Origin: Thiocapsa sp.
GTDB lineage: Bacteria; Pseudomonadota; Gammaproteobacteria; Chromatiales; Chromatiaceae
Assembly: GCF_018399035.1 (NCBI RefSeq)
Contig: NZ_CP073760.1
Location: 3,910,001 to 3,974,000 of the forward strand
Reading direction: 5' to 3'
Length of the DNA stretch: 64,000 nucleotides
Shown: positions 1-9,648 of the stretch, piece after piece
How positions within the stretch are numbered: the first letter of the stretch is position 1
Layout: each line of letters starts with the position of its first letter
Made by a program: the position numbers and the translations under genes
The notes under the pieces: model-generated
What the model saw: the letters and a program-made list of their open reading frames with translations, nothing else
What the model was told of the DNA's origin: nothing
Databases searched by the model: none

Positions 1-2
1 GG

Positions 3-404
3 GATGTCATCGGACGCGTCGCGGAAAAGAAGACCAGCAACGTCATCTTGTGGGACAGCGCCATGCGCGCCGCCAAAGGCGCACTCGGACCACCCGACGG
101 CTCGCGCGGCTGGATCGACGCCATCCACCACGCCGCCCATACCGGCCGCACCCGCACACTCCAGGCCGCGCAAGAACTGCTCGAACGCTCGGGCGTCGCC
201 CAAGAGCCGCTCCTCCTCTCGGCCCTGGAAGCCGTGCTCGAAGTCCTACCCCCGTCCCGAGCCTTCACCGGCTTCGACCCGGCAGACGCCGTGCTCCCAT
301 CAGCCAGTGACTTCGAGGTGCTTGAGAATCTGCGCCGCCTCGCCTTCGCGGACCGCGTGGATAAACCGACACAGTTGGCGCTTTGGCAGGAGGACAACGC
401 TTGA
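3..404 (+). CDS. DUF1156-type methyltransferase, C-terminal end (partial)
   Basis: The open frame enters from the left edge of the window (first full codon at 3) and ends with TGA at 402-404, so only about 133 C-terminal residues are seen. The text resembles the end of DUF1156-containing DNA methyltransferase-like proteins, which lie beside DUF499, DUF262 and PLD/helicase genes in anti-phage islands. The catalytic part lies outside the window, so the family call rests on recall of the C-terminal style and on the neighbours. The stop overlaps the TTG start of the next gene (TTGA), so the genes were co-transcribed. Confidence 0.55.
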   Translation, partial: DVIGRVAEKKTSNVILWDSAMRAAKGALGPPDGSRGWIDAIHHAAHTGRTRTLQAAQELLERSGVAQEPLLLSALEAVLEVLPPSRAFTGFDPADAVLPSASDFEVLENLRRLAFADRVDKPTQLALWQEDNA

Positions 405-1083
405 GCACCCTGACCACCTTCGATACCACTAAGGAATTCCTCTCCGACATGCTCAAACAGTTGGGGGACGGCAAGACCCAGCTCCCGGACTTCCAGCGGG
501 GGTGGGTCTGGGACGACGACCATATCCGTTCGGTGCTTGCGAGCGTCGCCCGATCCTTCCCCATCGGTGCGGTGATGATGCTCAAGACCGGCGGCGACGT
601 GCGCTTCCAGCCCAGGCCCGTGCAGGGCGTGACCTTTCCGCCCCAGGGCCGGCCGGAGCCCGAGCGCCTGGTCCTGGATGGCCAGCAGCGGCTGACCTCT
701 CTCTACCAAGCATTGATGCTGGACGAGGTAGTGGAGACGACCAACGCCAAGAAACAGAAGGTCAATCGGTGGTACTACATCGATATGCGCAAGGCCGTGC
801 AGTCCCCGGAGGATCTGGAGGAGGCAATCGTCGGTCTGCCGGAGAGCCGCCAACTGCTCAACTTCCGCGGTGAGTTGATCTCCGACTACTCGACCCCCGA
901 GCGCGAGTACGAGGCTGAGCTTTTTCCCATCCGCAACGTCTTCGAGGACGACGATTGGCGGATGGCCTACTCCGAGTTCTGGGACTTCGACAAGGAGCGG
1001 CAGAAGTTCTACAACGTGTTCGGCAAGCGGGTGCTGAACGCCTTCAAGCAGTATCAGGTCCCGCTGATCGTGCTGCATCAGAC
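401..1083 (+). pseudogene. DUF262/DUF1524 (GmrSD-like) gene, 5' part, interrupted by transposon
   Basis: This is the N-terminal half of a DUF262 protein, a nuclease/NTPase family that includes the type IV restriction enzyme GmrSD. Visible motifs are LPDFQRGWVW and the ParB-like LVLDGQQRLTSLYQA near residue 90. The start is taken as TTG at 401, preceded by AGGAGG at 389-394 and overlapping the upstream stop. The frame breaks after ...VPLIVLHQ where a transposon begins at 1084. Joining 1083 to 4607 gives an uninterrupted 620-residue protein, so the split is a clean insertion. Expression of an active full-length protein is not expected in this strain. Confidence 0.85.
1077..1083 (+). repeat. Target-site duplication ATCAGAC, left copy
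   Basis: The seven bases ATCAGAC directly precede the transposon end TGTTGTT and recur directly after the other end at 4600-4606. Keeping one copy restores the DUF262 reading frame, so the duplication arose on insertion. Confidence 0.9.
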
Positions 1084-1318
1084 TGTTGTTGCTCACTTAG
1101 TTTCACCGCCCAATTCCCGAATTATTTCGCGCGGAATGCTCGCGGTTTTCCCGCACTGATCACCCCGGTGGTGCAGTGTCGGCAGGTGGAGGAGTGCGAG
1201 GAGCCCGAGGAGCGCGAAGGCGACGTGTGGAGTGCGTCGCGGCGGTGATCGACGCGCCCGGGTCGGGCGCCTGTGGGGAGGGTGCCCGGCGGGTGGCGAC
1301 CCGCCGGGCGCGGGTCGG

Positions 1319-1558
1319 TCAGAAGGGCAACGGATCGTCGAAGTCGGTGCCGAAGAGGTCCAGTTGGGTGACGGCGTCGGGCGGCGGGTCCGGGTCCGGA
1401 TCGGTGTCCTCGCCGTCGAGCCACTGCTGCACGGCCGCTCCGTAGCGCGCCTGGATCTGCACGAGCAGTTCATCCAAACAATCCTGGACGGCCCAGGCCT
1501 GCTCGGGCGTCCAGTCCTCGGGCAGGAGGATGGTGAAGGGTTCGGGAAGCCGACTCAT
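1319..1558 (-). CDS. Small acidic protein of the transposon
   Basis: This 79-residue protein ends in an acidic, proline-rich tail with DTDPDPDPPPD and ...FGTDFDDPLPF. Its ATG overlaps the stop of the ATPase gene (ATGA at 1555-1558), so it is translationally coupled and is the last gene of the transposon operon. I do not recognise a family. Its place after transposase and ATPase suggests an accessory role in transposition or target choice, which is inference from position only. Confidence 0.75.
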   Translation of the reverse strand: MSRLPEPFTILLPEDWTPEQAWAVQDCLDELLVQIQARYGAAVQQWLDGEDTDPDPDPPPDAVTQLDLFGTDFDDPLPF

Positions 1559-2355
1559 GGGGCGACCTCCTCGCGGGCAGTCTGCACGTGCTCGGCGGTG
1601 ACCTGACGGGCCTGCTCCAGGGCGGCGCCGGTCAGCGCGTAGTGGGCCAGACGATTGACCTTGCGGGGCATGCCGCGGGTGGCCTGGAACAACGCCTCCA
1701 CGGCGGGCGGTTCGAACAGCGGCAGCTCGCAGCCGGCCAGGCGCAGACGATGGGTCAGATAGGCCGGCAACTCCTCGCGGGTCAGCCCGGTCACGTGATG
1801 ACGTACCACGATGCGCTGGGCGAGCGACTCGTGCACCGCCATGCTCAGACGGCGGCGCAGCTCCGTGAGCCCGACCAACAGCAGACAGAGGCGATTCTCC
1901 GAATCCATTTGGTAGTTGGTGAGCAGGCGCAGATCCTCGAGCACCTCGTTGCGCAGATGATGGGCCTCGTCGACGATCAGGACGGGGCGTTGCTTGGCCT
2001 CCAGGCTCAAGCGGGTGATCTCGGTGCGGATGGTGCGGAAGGCCGCCGCACGGTTGCGCTCCACCGGGAGTCCCAGCTCCCAACCGATGGTCTTGTACAT
2101 GTCCATCACGTTGCCGGTGGAGAGCGGGATATAGAACACCCGATAGAGTCCCGGATGCAGATCGGCGGCGACCTTGCGGCAGACCGTCGTCTTGCCCGAG
2201 CCGGCCTCGCCGGTGATCAGGCCGATGGCACGCAGCTCCAGCAGATGTTTCAGGCGCGCCTCGGCCTCGGTGAGGCTGGCGGCGGCAAACAGCGCATCCG
2301 GCGGCGGAGTCAGATCGAAGGGAAAGGCCGTGAGGGCGAAGTGTTTGCGGTACAT
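1555..2355 (-). CDS. ExeA/TniB-like AAA ATPase of the transposon
   Basis: The 266-residue protein opens with MYRKHFALTAFPFDLTPPPD, typical of ExeA-family ATPases. It has Walker A GEAGSGKT near residue 50 and Walker B VLIVDEAHH near residue 125, followed by a sensor region with LLLVGLTELRRRL. In Mu, Tn7, Tn552 and Tn402 such ATPases (MuB, TnsC, TniB) select target DNA and activate the transposase. The ATG at 2355 overlaps the transposase stop (TGATG), so the two are coupled. The gene looks intact. Confidence 0.88.
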   Translation of the reverse strand: MYRKHFALTAFPFDLTPPPDALFAAASLTEAEARLKHLLELRAIGLITGEAGSGKTTVCRKVAADLHPGLYRVFYIPLSTGNVMDMYKTIGWELGLPVERNRAAAFRTIRTEITRLSLEAKQRPVLIVDEAHHLRNEVLEDLRLLTNYQMDSENRLCLLLVGLTELRRRLSMAVHESLAQRIVVRHHVTGLTREELPAYLTHRLRLAGCELPLFEPPAVEALFQATRGMPRKVNRLAHYALTGAALEQARQVTAEHVQTAREEVAP

Positions 2356-3714
2356 CAGCGCCCCTCCAGGGTGTCGGCATCCGTCTCGGGCAGCGCGCGC
2401 AGGCGCAGCGTCGAGGGTGCGGGCTCGGGGGCCGGGCCGTCCACGGCCAAGGTGCGCGAGGGGCGATCGCGTTTGACGAAGCAGTTCGCATACGTCTGGA
2501 CCGGACGTGCCGGGTCGTGCTCCCGGCCCTCGAAGCAGACCTGAATCGGCCGTTCGGGCGGTGCGTCCGGATCGTAGCGCAGGGTAATGTTCTCCCCGAC
2601 CAGGGCGGCGTCGACCTCGTAGACGACCCCGTGGAGGCTGACCGTGCGATCCTTCTGCACCTTGCGCACCGCCTCGTGCAGGAACAGATCGGCCAGATCC
2701 AGGCCGGGTTCGGGAAAGCGCACGCCCGCGCCGGTGCGCGCCCACTGCTCGAGCGGGGTAGCACCGTCCAGGCCGCGATGCGGGGTGTGGTGATACTCGC
2801 CCTCGATCCAGCCGGCGAGGCGACGATTGAGCGCCGCGAGGCTGGCCAGATCCGCCTCGGTCAGGCGGGTCAGCAGCTGGGCGCGCACGGTCTTGAACCA
2901 GCGCTCGATCTTGCCCTTGCCTTGCGGTTGATAGGGTCGGGCGTGGATCAACGCGATGCCGAGCTTGGCGCAGACCAGGGCGAGCTGCTTGGAGCGGTAA
3001 TTGGCGCCGTTGTCCACATAGAGCTTCTGCGGCAAGCCACGGCGCAGGATCGCCTGCGCGAGCACCGGCAGAAAGGTCCGGGTGTTCTCCGAGAGGGCAA
3101 AGCGCGCGTACGGGATCACGCGGGTCGCATCGTCGATGAAGGCGATCAGGTAGGTCTTGCGTTTGACGCGCTCCCCGACCACCACGGCCGGACCGTGCAT
3201 GACGTCGCTCATCCACAGCTCCCCGGCCTGCTCGAAAGCAAACCGGCGCCGGTCCTGCGTCTGACTCGCCGTCTTGGCCGCGTCCATCAGGCCGTGACGG
3301 GCAAGCAACCGATGCACGGTCGAGGGCGGCAACGGCAGGTCGGGCGGGACCTCGGGGCGTTGGCGCACCGCGCGGATCACCAACTGCACCGACAGCTGCG
3401 GGTTGGCCTCCTTGGCGGCGAGCAGCGCCTCGACCACGCCGGGCGGCAGCCGGCGCGCCTGGCCGCGATCGGCGCGCGGTTTGGGCAGGAGTGCGTCGAA
3501 GCCGCCGCGCCGATAGGCGCTTGAGCCAATCGCGGATGGTCTCGGCGGCCACCCGGGTGCGGGCGCTGCCGGGGATGGTGTGCTCACGCTCGGCTTTCGC
3601 CTGGATCGCCTCATACAGGCCCTTCCGTTCTTTGGGCCACGGCACGAACTCGGCGATCACCCCGTAGCGAAACAGGGCGATGTCGTGCTGAACATCGGTT
3701 TGCGGGTCACTCAT
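2355..3714 (-). pseudogene. DDE (rve/Mu-type) transposase, frameshifted
   Basis: The product has an N-terminal helix-turn-helix region (starting MSDPQTDVQHDIALFRYG at 3714), an rve catalytic core and a Mu-type C-terminal barrel. The three acidic residues sit in WMSDVMHG, YVDNGANYRS and GKGKIERWF. The N-terminal ~65 codons are in a different frame from the rest: ...IRDWLKR must continue as YRRGGFDALLPKP, but the DNA reads AAGCGCCTATCGG with one extra C near 3516. Without that base one protein of about 450 residues results. This could be a true inactivating mutation, a programmed frameshift or a sequence error; IS3-type slippery A-runs are absent. Confidence 0.85.
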
Positions 3715-3761
3715 GGACGCACTCCGCGGCTGACGCAGGCGGTTTGCCTGCGCGGGAGACC

Positions 3762-4382
3762 CTACGCCTGGCATCCCGGCGGGTCAGGCCCCGCACGGTG
3801 TTGGACGCGGGGGAGCGCACCGCCGCCCGGGTGGCGCCGGGGCGCGAATCCGAGCGGCTTGGGCAGCGCGTCCAACCACGCCGCGGCGATCCCGCGCAGC
3901 GCCACCAAAACCTGCTCCACCTCCAGGTGGTCGGCAAACGCCGTGAGGGTCGGCTCGACCAGCGCGAAAGGCTCGCCCAGGATGCCCTTGATCCGATGCA
4001 ACGCGCTGTGCACGTCCTGCACGCGCCGTCGCACCCAGCGCAACGCCCCGGGTAGCTCGATGTCCAGACGGTGCTGCTTGCACAGCGCTTCCAGACTCGG
4101 GGCCTGCTCGGCCGCACTGACCACCGCCTCGACCTCCGCGAGCGTGCCCGAGAGGCGCGCCGCCAGACAGTCGGGGAGCAGACTGAAGGTGCGATGCCCC
4201 TCGGGACAGTACCAGCGCGCCACGCGCGTGCCGGGCGGGGAGACCCGCGCATAGGTCCCGTGCCGAGCGAAGTGACACCCGCCTTGCGGATGCAGCGGAC
4301 AGCGCGGAAGACTTGCATCCAACCAGGCTTGCTGGATAACGTAGTCCGCGCCGGTGAGATGACACTCGAAGCGTAGTTGCAC
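3762..4382 (-). CDS. DUF6431-type protein, first gene of the transposon operon
   Basis: From VQLRFECHLTGADYVIQQAW onward the protein resembles the DUF6431 family that accompanies ExeA/transposase elements. It has Cys/His-rich text (CPLHPQGGCHFARHGTY and YCPEGHRTF) that could bind zinc, then a mostly helical region. I chose the GTG at 4382 because the conserved text begins there; an upstream ATG at 4472 adds a proline-rich stretch that looks non-coding. It probably binds element or target DNA, by inference from the family and position. It is separated from the transposase start (3714) by 47 bp. Confidence 0.7.
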   Translation of the reverse strand: MQLRFECHLTGADYVIQQAWLDASLPRCPLHPQGGCHFARHGTYARVSPPGTRVARWYCPEGHRTFSLLPDCLAARLSGTLAEVEAVVSAAEQAPSLEALCKQHRLDIELPGALRWVRRRVQDVHSALHRIKGILGEPFALVEPTLTAFADHLEVEQVLVALRGIAAAWLDALPKPLGFAPRRHPGGGALPRVQHRAGPDPPGCQA

Positions 4383-4599
4383 CGGCCATCGGCCCGCACG
4401 GTTGCACCCGTGGCGGGCCTTCTCATTTGGAGGAGGGTGAGGCGATTGTGCCGGGGCGACCGCGGAGTGCACGCCGGTGAAGCGTGCGGGACATCCGCGC
4501 TCCGCGCTTACCGCATTACCTCACCGGAAAACGACATCACCGGTGGAAGATTCCCTGCAAAAATGGCCGGTGGTTTGCGGATCAGGATGGGAAACAACA

Positions 4600-4606
4600 A
4601 TCAGAC
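4600..4606 (+). repeat. Target-site duplication ATCAGAC, right copy
   Basis: This is the second copy of the 7-bp duplication flanking the transposon; coding text of the disrupted DUF262 gene resumes at 4607. Confidence 0.9.
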
Positions 4607-5786
4607 GACCTCCAAAGAGGCCGTGTGCCAGGTCTTCGAGAAGGTGAACACCGGCGGCGTCTCGCTGACTGCCTTCGAGCTGTTGACCGCCACCTACGCG
4701 GCGGACAACTTCAACCTGCGGGATGACTGGTTCGGGAACCAGGAGCGCAAGGTTGCCGGACGGGAGCCGCGCCTACATCAGAAGAGGGTGCTGCAGCGCC
4801 TGGCCAACACCGACTTTCTCCAGGTTGTGGCACTGCTCTACACCATTGCCCGCCGCGAAGCCGATCTGACCAACGGACTCAAGCCGGAACAGGCCGCAGC
4901 CGTGAGCTGCAAGCGCGTCACGATCCTCAACCTGCCCTTGAGCGGCTATTGCCAATGGGCCGACGCGGCGGTGGAGGGATTCGAGCGCGCCGCACGTTTC
5001 CTGTTTCAGCAGAACATTTTTTCGCCCTGGGATTTGCCCTACCAGACCCAGGTGATCCCCTTGGCGGCCATCCTCATTAACCTCGGCAAGCGCTGGGAGG
5101 ACGATGGCATTCGGCGAAAGGTGGCCCTGTGGTTCTGGTGCGGGGTCTTCGGGGAGCTATACGGCGGGGGTGTCGAATCCCGCTTCGCACGAGACGTGCC
5201 GGAGGTCCTGGCCTGGATCGACGGAGGTCCGGAGCCGCAGACAGTGATCGATGCCAACTTTTCAAGAACCCGCTTGCTGACCTTGAGGACCCGTAACAGC
5301 GCAGCGTACAAAGGGCTGCATGCCCTACTGATGCGCGACGGTGCGCAGGACTTCCGCACCGGGGTACCCATCGACGAGGCCAGCTTCTGGGACGAGCGAA
5401 TCGACATCCACCACATCTTTCCCCAGACGTGGTGCGTCAAGCAGGGCATAACGTCCCAACGCTACAACTCCATCGTCAACAAGGCGGCAGTGTCCGCGCG
5501 GACCAATCGGATCATCGGGGGGCAGGCGCCGAGCGCCTATCTCCAGCGCATTCAGGACCAGGCCGGGATCGATGCAGAGCGTATGGATCAGATCCTCGGG
5601 ACCCACGTCATCGATCCAGAGCGACTTCGGGACGACCACTTCGAGGGTTTCTTCGCCGCTCGCGAGGAGGCATTGGTGACCCGCATTGCCGCGGCGATGG
5701 GCAAGGCTGTCCTGCAACAAGCCTCCGAGCAGGAGCCGGTCACCGAGTCGAACGGCGACGACAGCTCCGAGGAGAACGAGGCGTGA
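4607..5786 (+). pseudogene. DUF262/DUF1524 (GmrSD-like) gene, 3' part
   Basis: The frame resumes with TTSKEAVCQVFEKVNTGGVS, where VFEKVNTGG is the second conserved DUF262 motif. Near the C-terminus a DUF1524/HNH-like motif IDIHHIFPQTWC is followed by YNSIVNKAAVSARTNRIIG, the expected His-Asn pattern of the nuclease. The gene ends with TGA at 5784-5786, overlapping the GTG of the PLD/helicase gene (GTGA). It has no start of its own after the transposon, so the nuclease half is probably not made. Confidence 0.85.
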
Positions 5787-8563
5787 GTCTCCTCACCGCC
5801 AGGGATTGGCTGACCAAGTACAGCCCCGAGCAGGGCGACTTGGTCACCGGGTTCTATGTCCCGGCCCTGGAATGCGCCGTGCGCTACGATCGCTCCACCG
5901 GCTACTTCTCCGCCTATGCTCTAGCCCTGGCCGCCCGCGGAATCGAGGGTCTCGTCCGCAACCGGGGTCGGATGCGCCTGGTGGTGGGATGCACCCTGAA
6001 GCCGCAGGACGTTGCCGCCATCCAGCAGGGTGCCGATCTGCGCGACAGGGTGGAGGCGGCGCTGCTGGCGGAGCCGCTCTGTTCAAATGACGCGACTGCG
6101 GTGGATGCCCTTGGACTGCTGGCCTGGATGGTCGCCAAGGGCCACCTGGACGTGAAGGTGGCCGTGCCCTGCGACGAGGACCGCAAGCCACTCGCTGGCC
6201 TTGGTCTCTTCCACGAGAAGGCCGGTATTCTCGAAGACGCCGAGGGCAACCGGCTGGCCTTCAGCGGCAGCATCAACGAGACCGAGGCCGGCTGGAAGCA
6301 CAACTGGGACAGTTTCCATGTCTTCACGACCTGGGGCGCCGATGGGAGCGGCGGCACCGCCCATGTCCAGGCCGAGGAGGACAGCTTTCAGCGTCTCTGG
6401 GCCAACAAGACGGCGAGCGCCATCGTGATGGACGTGCCGGCGGCTGTTCGGCTGGAGCTGCTCAAGTTTCTGCCCAAGGATGATCTGCCGGGTCGACTGA
6501 GAACGAAGTCGGCGGATGCGGAGCCCCCGTCGAGCCGACAGATCCAATTCCCGGATCACCGAGCCCGGAACCCCGGTCGGACCCGCGCCGCCTGGTGTGG
6601 GGCTTCATCCGCCATGCCCCGGCCTGGCCGGACGGCGGCGAACGGATCGGCGAAGCGACGTGCGCAGTGATCCCTTGGCCCCATCAGATCAGGGCCTTTC
6701 AACGTCTCTATGACCACTGGCCGCCGCGCTTGCTGATCGCCGACGAGGTGGGTCTGGGCAAGACGATTCAGGCGGGCCTGCTGCTGCGCCAGGCCTGGCT
6801 GGCCGGCCGGGCGAAGCGGATCCTGGTGCTGGCGCCGAAGGCCGTCTTGCGCCAGTGGCAGATCGAGCTGCGCGAGAAGTTCAATCTGAACTGGCCCATC
6901 TACGACGGGCAGCGGCTGTGCTGGTACCCGTCGCGGGGGCTCCAGGGCGAGGCGCAACGCCCGGTCGACGCCAAGGCGTGGCACCGTGAGCCTTGCGTGC
7001 TGGTCTCCAGTCACCTGATGCGACGGCGCGATCGTGCGGCCGAGCTGTTGTCCGGGGCCGAGCCCTGGGACTTGGTGGTGCTCGACGAGGCCCATCATGC
7101 CCGGCGGGGCGGCGGCGGTCTCGGCGCAGACCAGCGGCCTAATCAACTGCTGCGTCTGATGCAGAGCCTGCGCGAGCGCACGCAGGGGCTGGTGCTCTTG
7201 ACCGCGACCCCGATGCAGGTGAGCCCTGTCGAGGTTTGGGACCTGATGGCTCTGCTCGGGCTGCCCGCCGACTGGCACCTGCGAGCCTTCCTGGACTTCT
7301 TCGAGTACGCCCCCGCGCCGAATCCATCGCATGTCCAGCTTCGCCGCATGGCGGACCTGTTCCAGGCCGCCGAGGCGACCTACGGGGCCCTCGCCGAAGA
7401 GGATGCGATGCGCCACCTGCCGGGCCTGAGTCGTCTGAAGGTCCGCAAGATCCTGCGCGCCTTGCGCGACACCGCGTCCATTCCGCTCAAACAGCTCGAA
7501 ACCGCGGAGCGCCAGGCGGCGGTCCGTCTGATGAAACTGCACACCCCGTTGCGCGCCCTGATCTCGCGACACACCCGCGAGCTGCTGCGCCGCTACCGGG
7601 AGGCCGGCAAGCTCAAGGCCCTGATCGCAACCCGCAAGGTCGAGGACCGCTTTGTCGAGATGACCCCGGCCGAGCGCCTGGTTTACGAGCAGGTCGAGGA
7701 CTACATCGGCAGCACCTACGATAACGCCGCGGCCGATGAGCGCACCGCCGTAGGCTTCGTCATGCCATCTATCGCCGCCGCCTGGCCAGCAGCATCCATG
7801 CACTGACCCGGACCCTGGAAGGTCGACTGGCGGCCGTCGGGGGCCAGATGGCAGACGGCCCGGCGCAGGGGACGGCCCGCGCAGTCGATGAGGACATGCC
7901 CTGGAACCCGATGCGCGTCGAGCAGCGTATCGGCCGCATCGACCGTCTCGGCCAGGAGCACCCCGAGATCCGCATCGTCAACCTGCACTATCAGACACCG
8001 TCGAAGCCGACGTCTACGAGGCGCTACGCCACCGCATCAACCTCTTCCAGAGCTTCGTCGGCCGCCTCCAACCCATCCTCGCCCGCCTGCCCCGCGTGAT
8101 CACCGAGGTCGCCTTGGGCCGCCCGGAGGATCGCGAGAGGGCAAGGGCCAACCTGGTCACGGATATCGCCGCCGAGGTGGAATCCGCCGAGCAGTCCGGA
8201 TTCGACCTCGACGAGGTCACCGCGGCCGACCTCGATGCTCCGGAGCGCCCGCCGGCCCGCTACGACCTGGCCGATCTCGGCGCATTGCTCGCCCGCCCCG
8301 ACCTGTTGCCGCCGGGCGTTCAAACCAAGGTGGTCGGCCCGCGGGACTGGTCCTGGCAGGCGCCTGGAATGCCGGCCGCGGTGCGCGTTACAACCGATCC
8401 CGACTACTACGAGCAGCACCCCGACAGCACCGAGCTGTGGTCGCCGGGGAGCCCGATCTTCCCCGTCCCGGAAGCGGTTGCAGACAGCGAGGAGATCGAA
8501 GGCGTGGACTATCGTTCGCTGGTTGCCGTGACCTCCGGGCCGACACGTACAACCGCGCATTGA
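5783..8563 (+). pseudogene. PLD-nuclease / SNF2 helicase fusion, multiply broken
   Basis: The N-terminal ~250 residues form a phospholipase-D-like nuclease domain (HEKAGILEDAEGNRLAFSGS, the HxK...GSxN pattern). A SNF2-type SF2 helicase follows: LIADEVGLGKTIQAG (motif I), VVLDEAHHAR (motif II), LLTATPMQ (motif III), MPWNPMRVEQRIGRIDRLGQ (motif VI). The frame changes three times: in a C-run near 6526, near 7763 after VGFVM, and near 7992 after NLHYQ. In addition the text jumps from QGTARAVDED straight to MPWNPMRVEQ near 7893, so helicase motifs IV-V are deleted. The start is GTG overlapping the DUF262 stop. With the genes upstream this is the remnant of an anti-phage or restriction operon. Confidence 0.88.
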
Positions 8564-8859
8564 GGATCGATGCTTCGTGCAGCGGCACCGCCTCGCGGCG
8601 GCCCGCTTCACCGGCGGGACCACCGACCCGCGGATTCTCGCGGCATCCATCGACCGAGAATTCCGAATGAAACCGTGGCAGCAGGCCCAAACGGCCGAGC
8701 TCCTCGTCCAGATCCTTACGAGCCGGTTCGGCGGGGCACCTCTCCGGTCGCCGGAGGCCAACGCGGTCGACGGCAAGCGCAGCCGGAGAACAAGGGACAG
8801 GTCTATCTTCCCGATCTGCGGCGCACGCCTTGCGAAGTCGACCGTGCCAGCGATCCCGG
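8564..8859. other. Intergenic stretch without a supportable gene
   Basis: This holds only unconvincing overlapping frames. One of them, starting MKPWQQAQTAELLVQILTSR at 8667, could be a fragment of a lost gene, but nothing in it is recognisable. Confidence 0.4.
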
Positions 8860-9353
8860 CTATCGCGCGACCAGCTCGCCCCGCCGATTCATGGCACGCC
8901 CCGATTCGGTGGCATTGGATGCGACAGGCGCAAGGTCCGCAACACCGGCAGGGACGAGTCGAGCGCGGTCGACGTCCGCTCGAGAGAGGAGTGCAGCAAC
9001 AACCGCCTCGGCGCGGGCTCGCGAGAGGCTCAGGTTGGATTCATAGCCCCCGACGTTGTCGGTGTGACCGACAACGTACAGATTCACCGCCGGCTGTGCC
9101 GACAAGAGTCGCACGATCTCATCAAGCGCGGGGTGCGACTCGGGCTTGAGGATCGCTTGGCCGAAATCGAAATCTCGAAAGACTTTTGCTCCGAGCCGAT
9201 GAGACAGGCGCCGGCATAGCGCGGCACCGCAGGGTGATCGGCGACATTGGGGCCGTCGGCACAGTCATCCGCCATGGCGACACCCGGGGCGAGCAGCGCG
9301 GCGGCGACAAGCCAGACGGAAATCAGAACGCTTGGTCGAGCAATCGAGGGCAT
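8860..9353 (-). pseudogene. OmpA-family C-terminal domain protein, frameshifted
   Basis: The start at 9353 (MPSIARPSVLISVWLVAAAL) is preceded by AGGAGA and encodes a signal peptide ending ...GVAMADD. The C-terminal 80 residues are an OmpA/Pal peptidoglycan-binding domain: VNLYVVGHTDNVGG and LSLSRARAEAVVAAL. The two parts are in different frames; the change lies near 9180-9205, after RYAGACLIGSE. The rest reads FGQAILKPESHPALDEIVRLL in the second frame. The full gene would encode a secreted, wall-binding protein of about 165 residues. It may be broken or carry a sequence error. Confidence 0.75.
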
Positions 9354-9648
9354 TTCTCGGGTCTCCTGAGCGATGGATGGGCATTGCATTCGGCTTTCCG
9401 CGATCGATTGCGACACGGGTCCGCATGTGTCGTTGTTCTCCAATCCGCGTTCAACGGCAGTCCCTGCCGCGCCACCGGGGCCGAGAAGAGGTCCGGAGCG
9501 GGCAGAAAGCTCGGTCGCGCAGACGGCGGGACGGGGGCGATCTCGCGATTCGATCGCGCGGGGATACCGGTTTGGATCAAGGTCGCCAAAGAGGCGGCGG
9601 AGCTATCGATCAAGGACGAGGCTCATCCGCCGCGCTGCTTAGGAACGC
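9354..9648. other. Intergenic stretch, no gene seen
   Basis: No supportable frame is seen here. The stretch carries the leader of the OmpA-like gene on the minus strand and lies downstream of the CHAP gene. A possible weak hairpin (GCGGCGG...CCGCCGC) lies near 9595-9635. Confidence 0.4.

Larger units (their letters stand above)
1084..4599 (-). mobile_element. 3,516-bp DDE transposon with ATPase helper (Mu/Tn552/TniAB-like)
   Basis: The element lies between two ATCAGAC copies. Its ends read TGTTGTTGCTCA (left) and TGTTGTTTCCCA (right, reversed), imperfect terminal inverted repeats of the TG...CA kind. A second similar block follows inside each end (ATTTCGCGCGGAATG left, ATTTTTGCAGGGAAT right), as expected for transposases that bind several end repeats. 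It carries four minus-strand genes: a DUF6431 protein, a DDE transposase, an ExeA/TniB-like AAA ATPase and a small acidic protein. A transposase plus AAA helper and a 6-7 bp duplication recall Tn552-type elements; the exact family cannot be named without a database. The non-coding ends (1084-1318 and about 4383-4599) hold only end repeats and presumably the promoter. Confidence 0.88.

Noticed and set aside
6556..7803. Long antisense frame (415 codons) opposite the helicase gene
   Set aside because: It has no family features and mirrors the codon bias of the strongly motif-bearing + strand helicase; a high-GC shadow.
8577..9149. 190-codon + strand frame after the helicase remnant
   Set aside because: It overlaps the OmpA-like domain on the other strand and becomes Arg/Pro-rich shadow text; only the first few codons might be a gene remnant.
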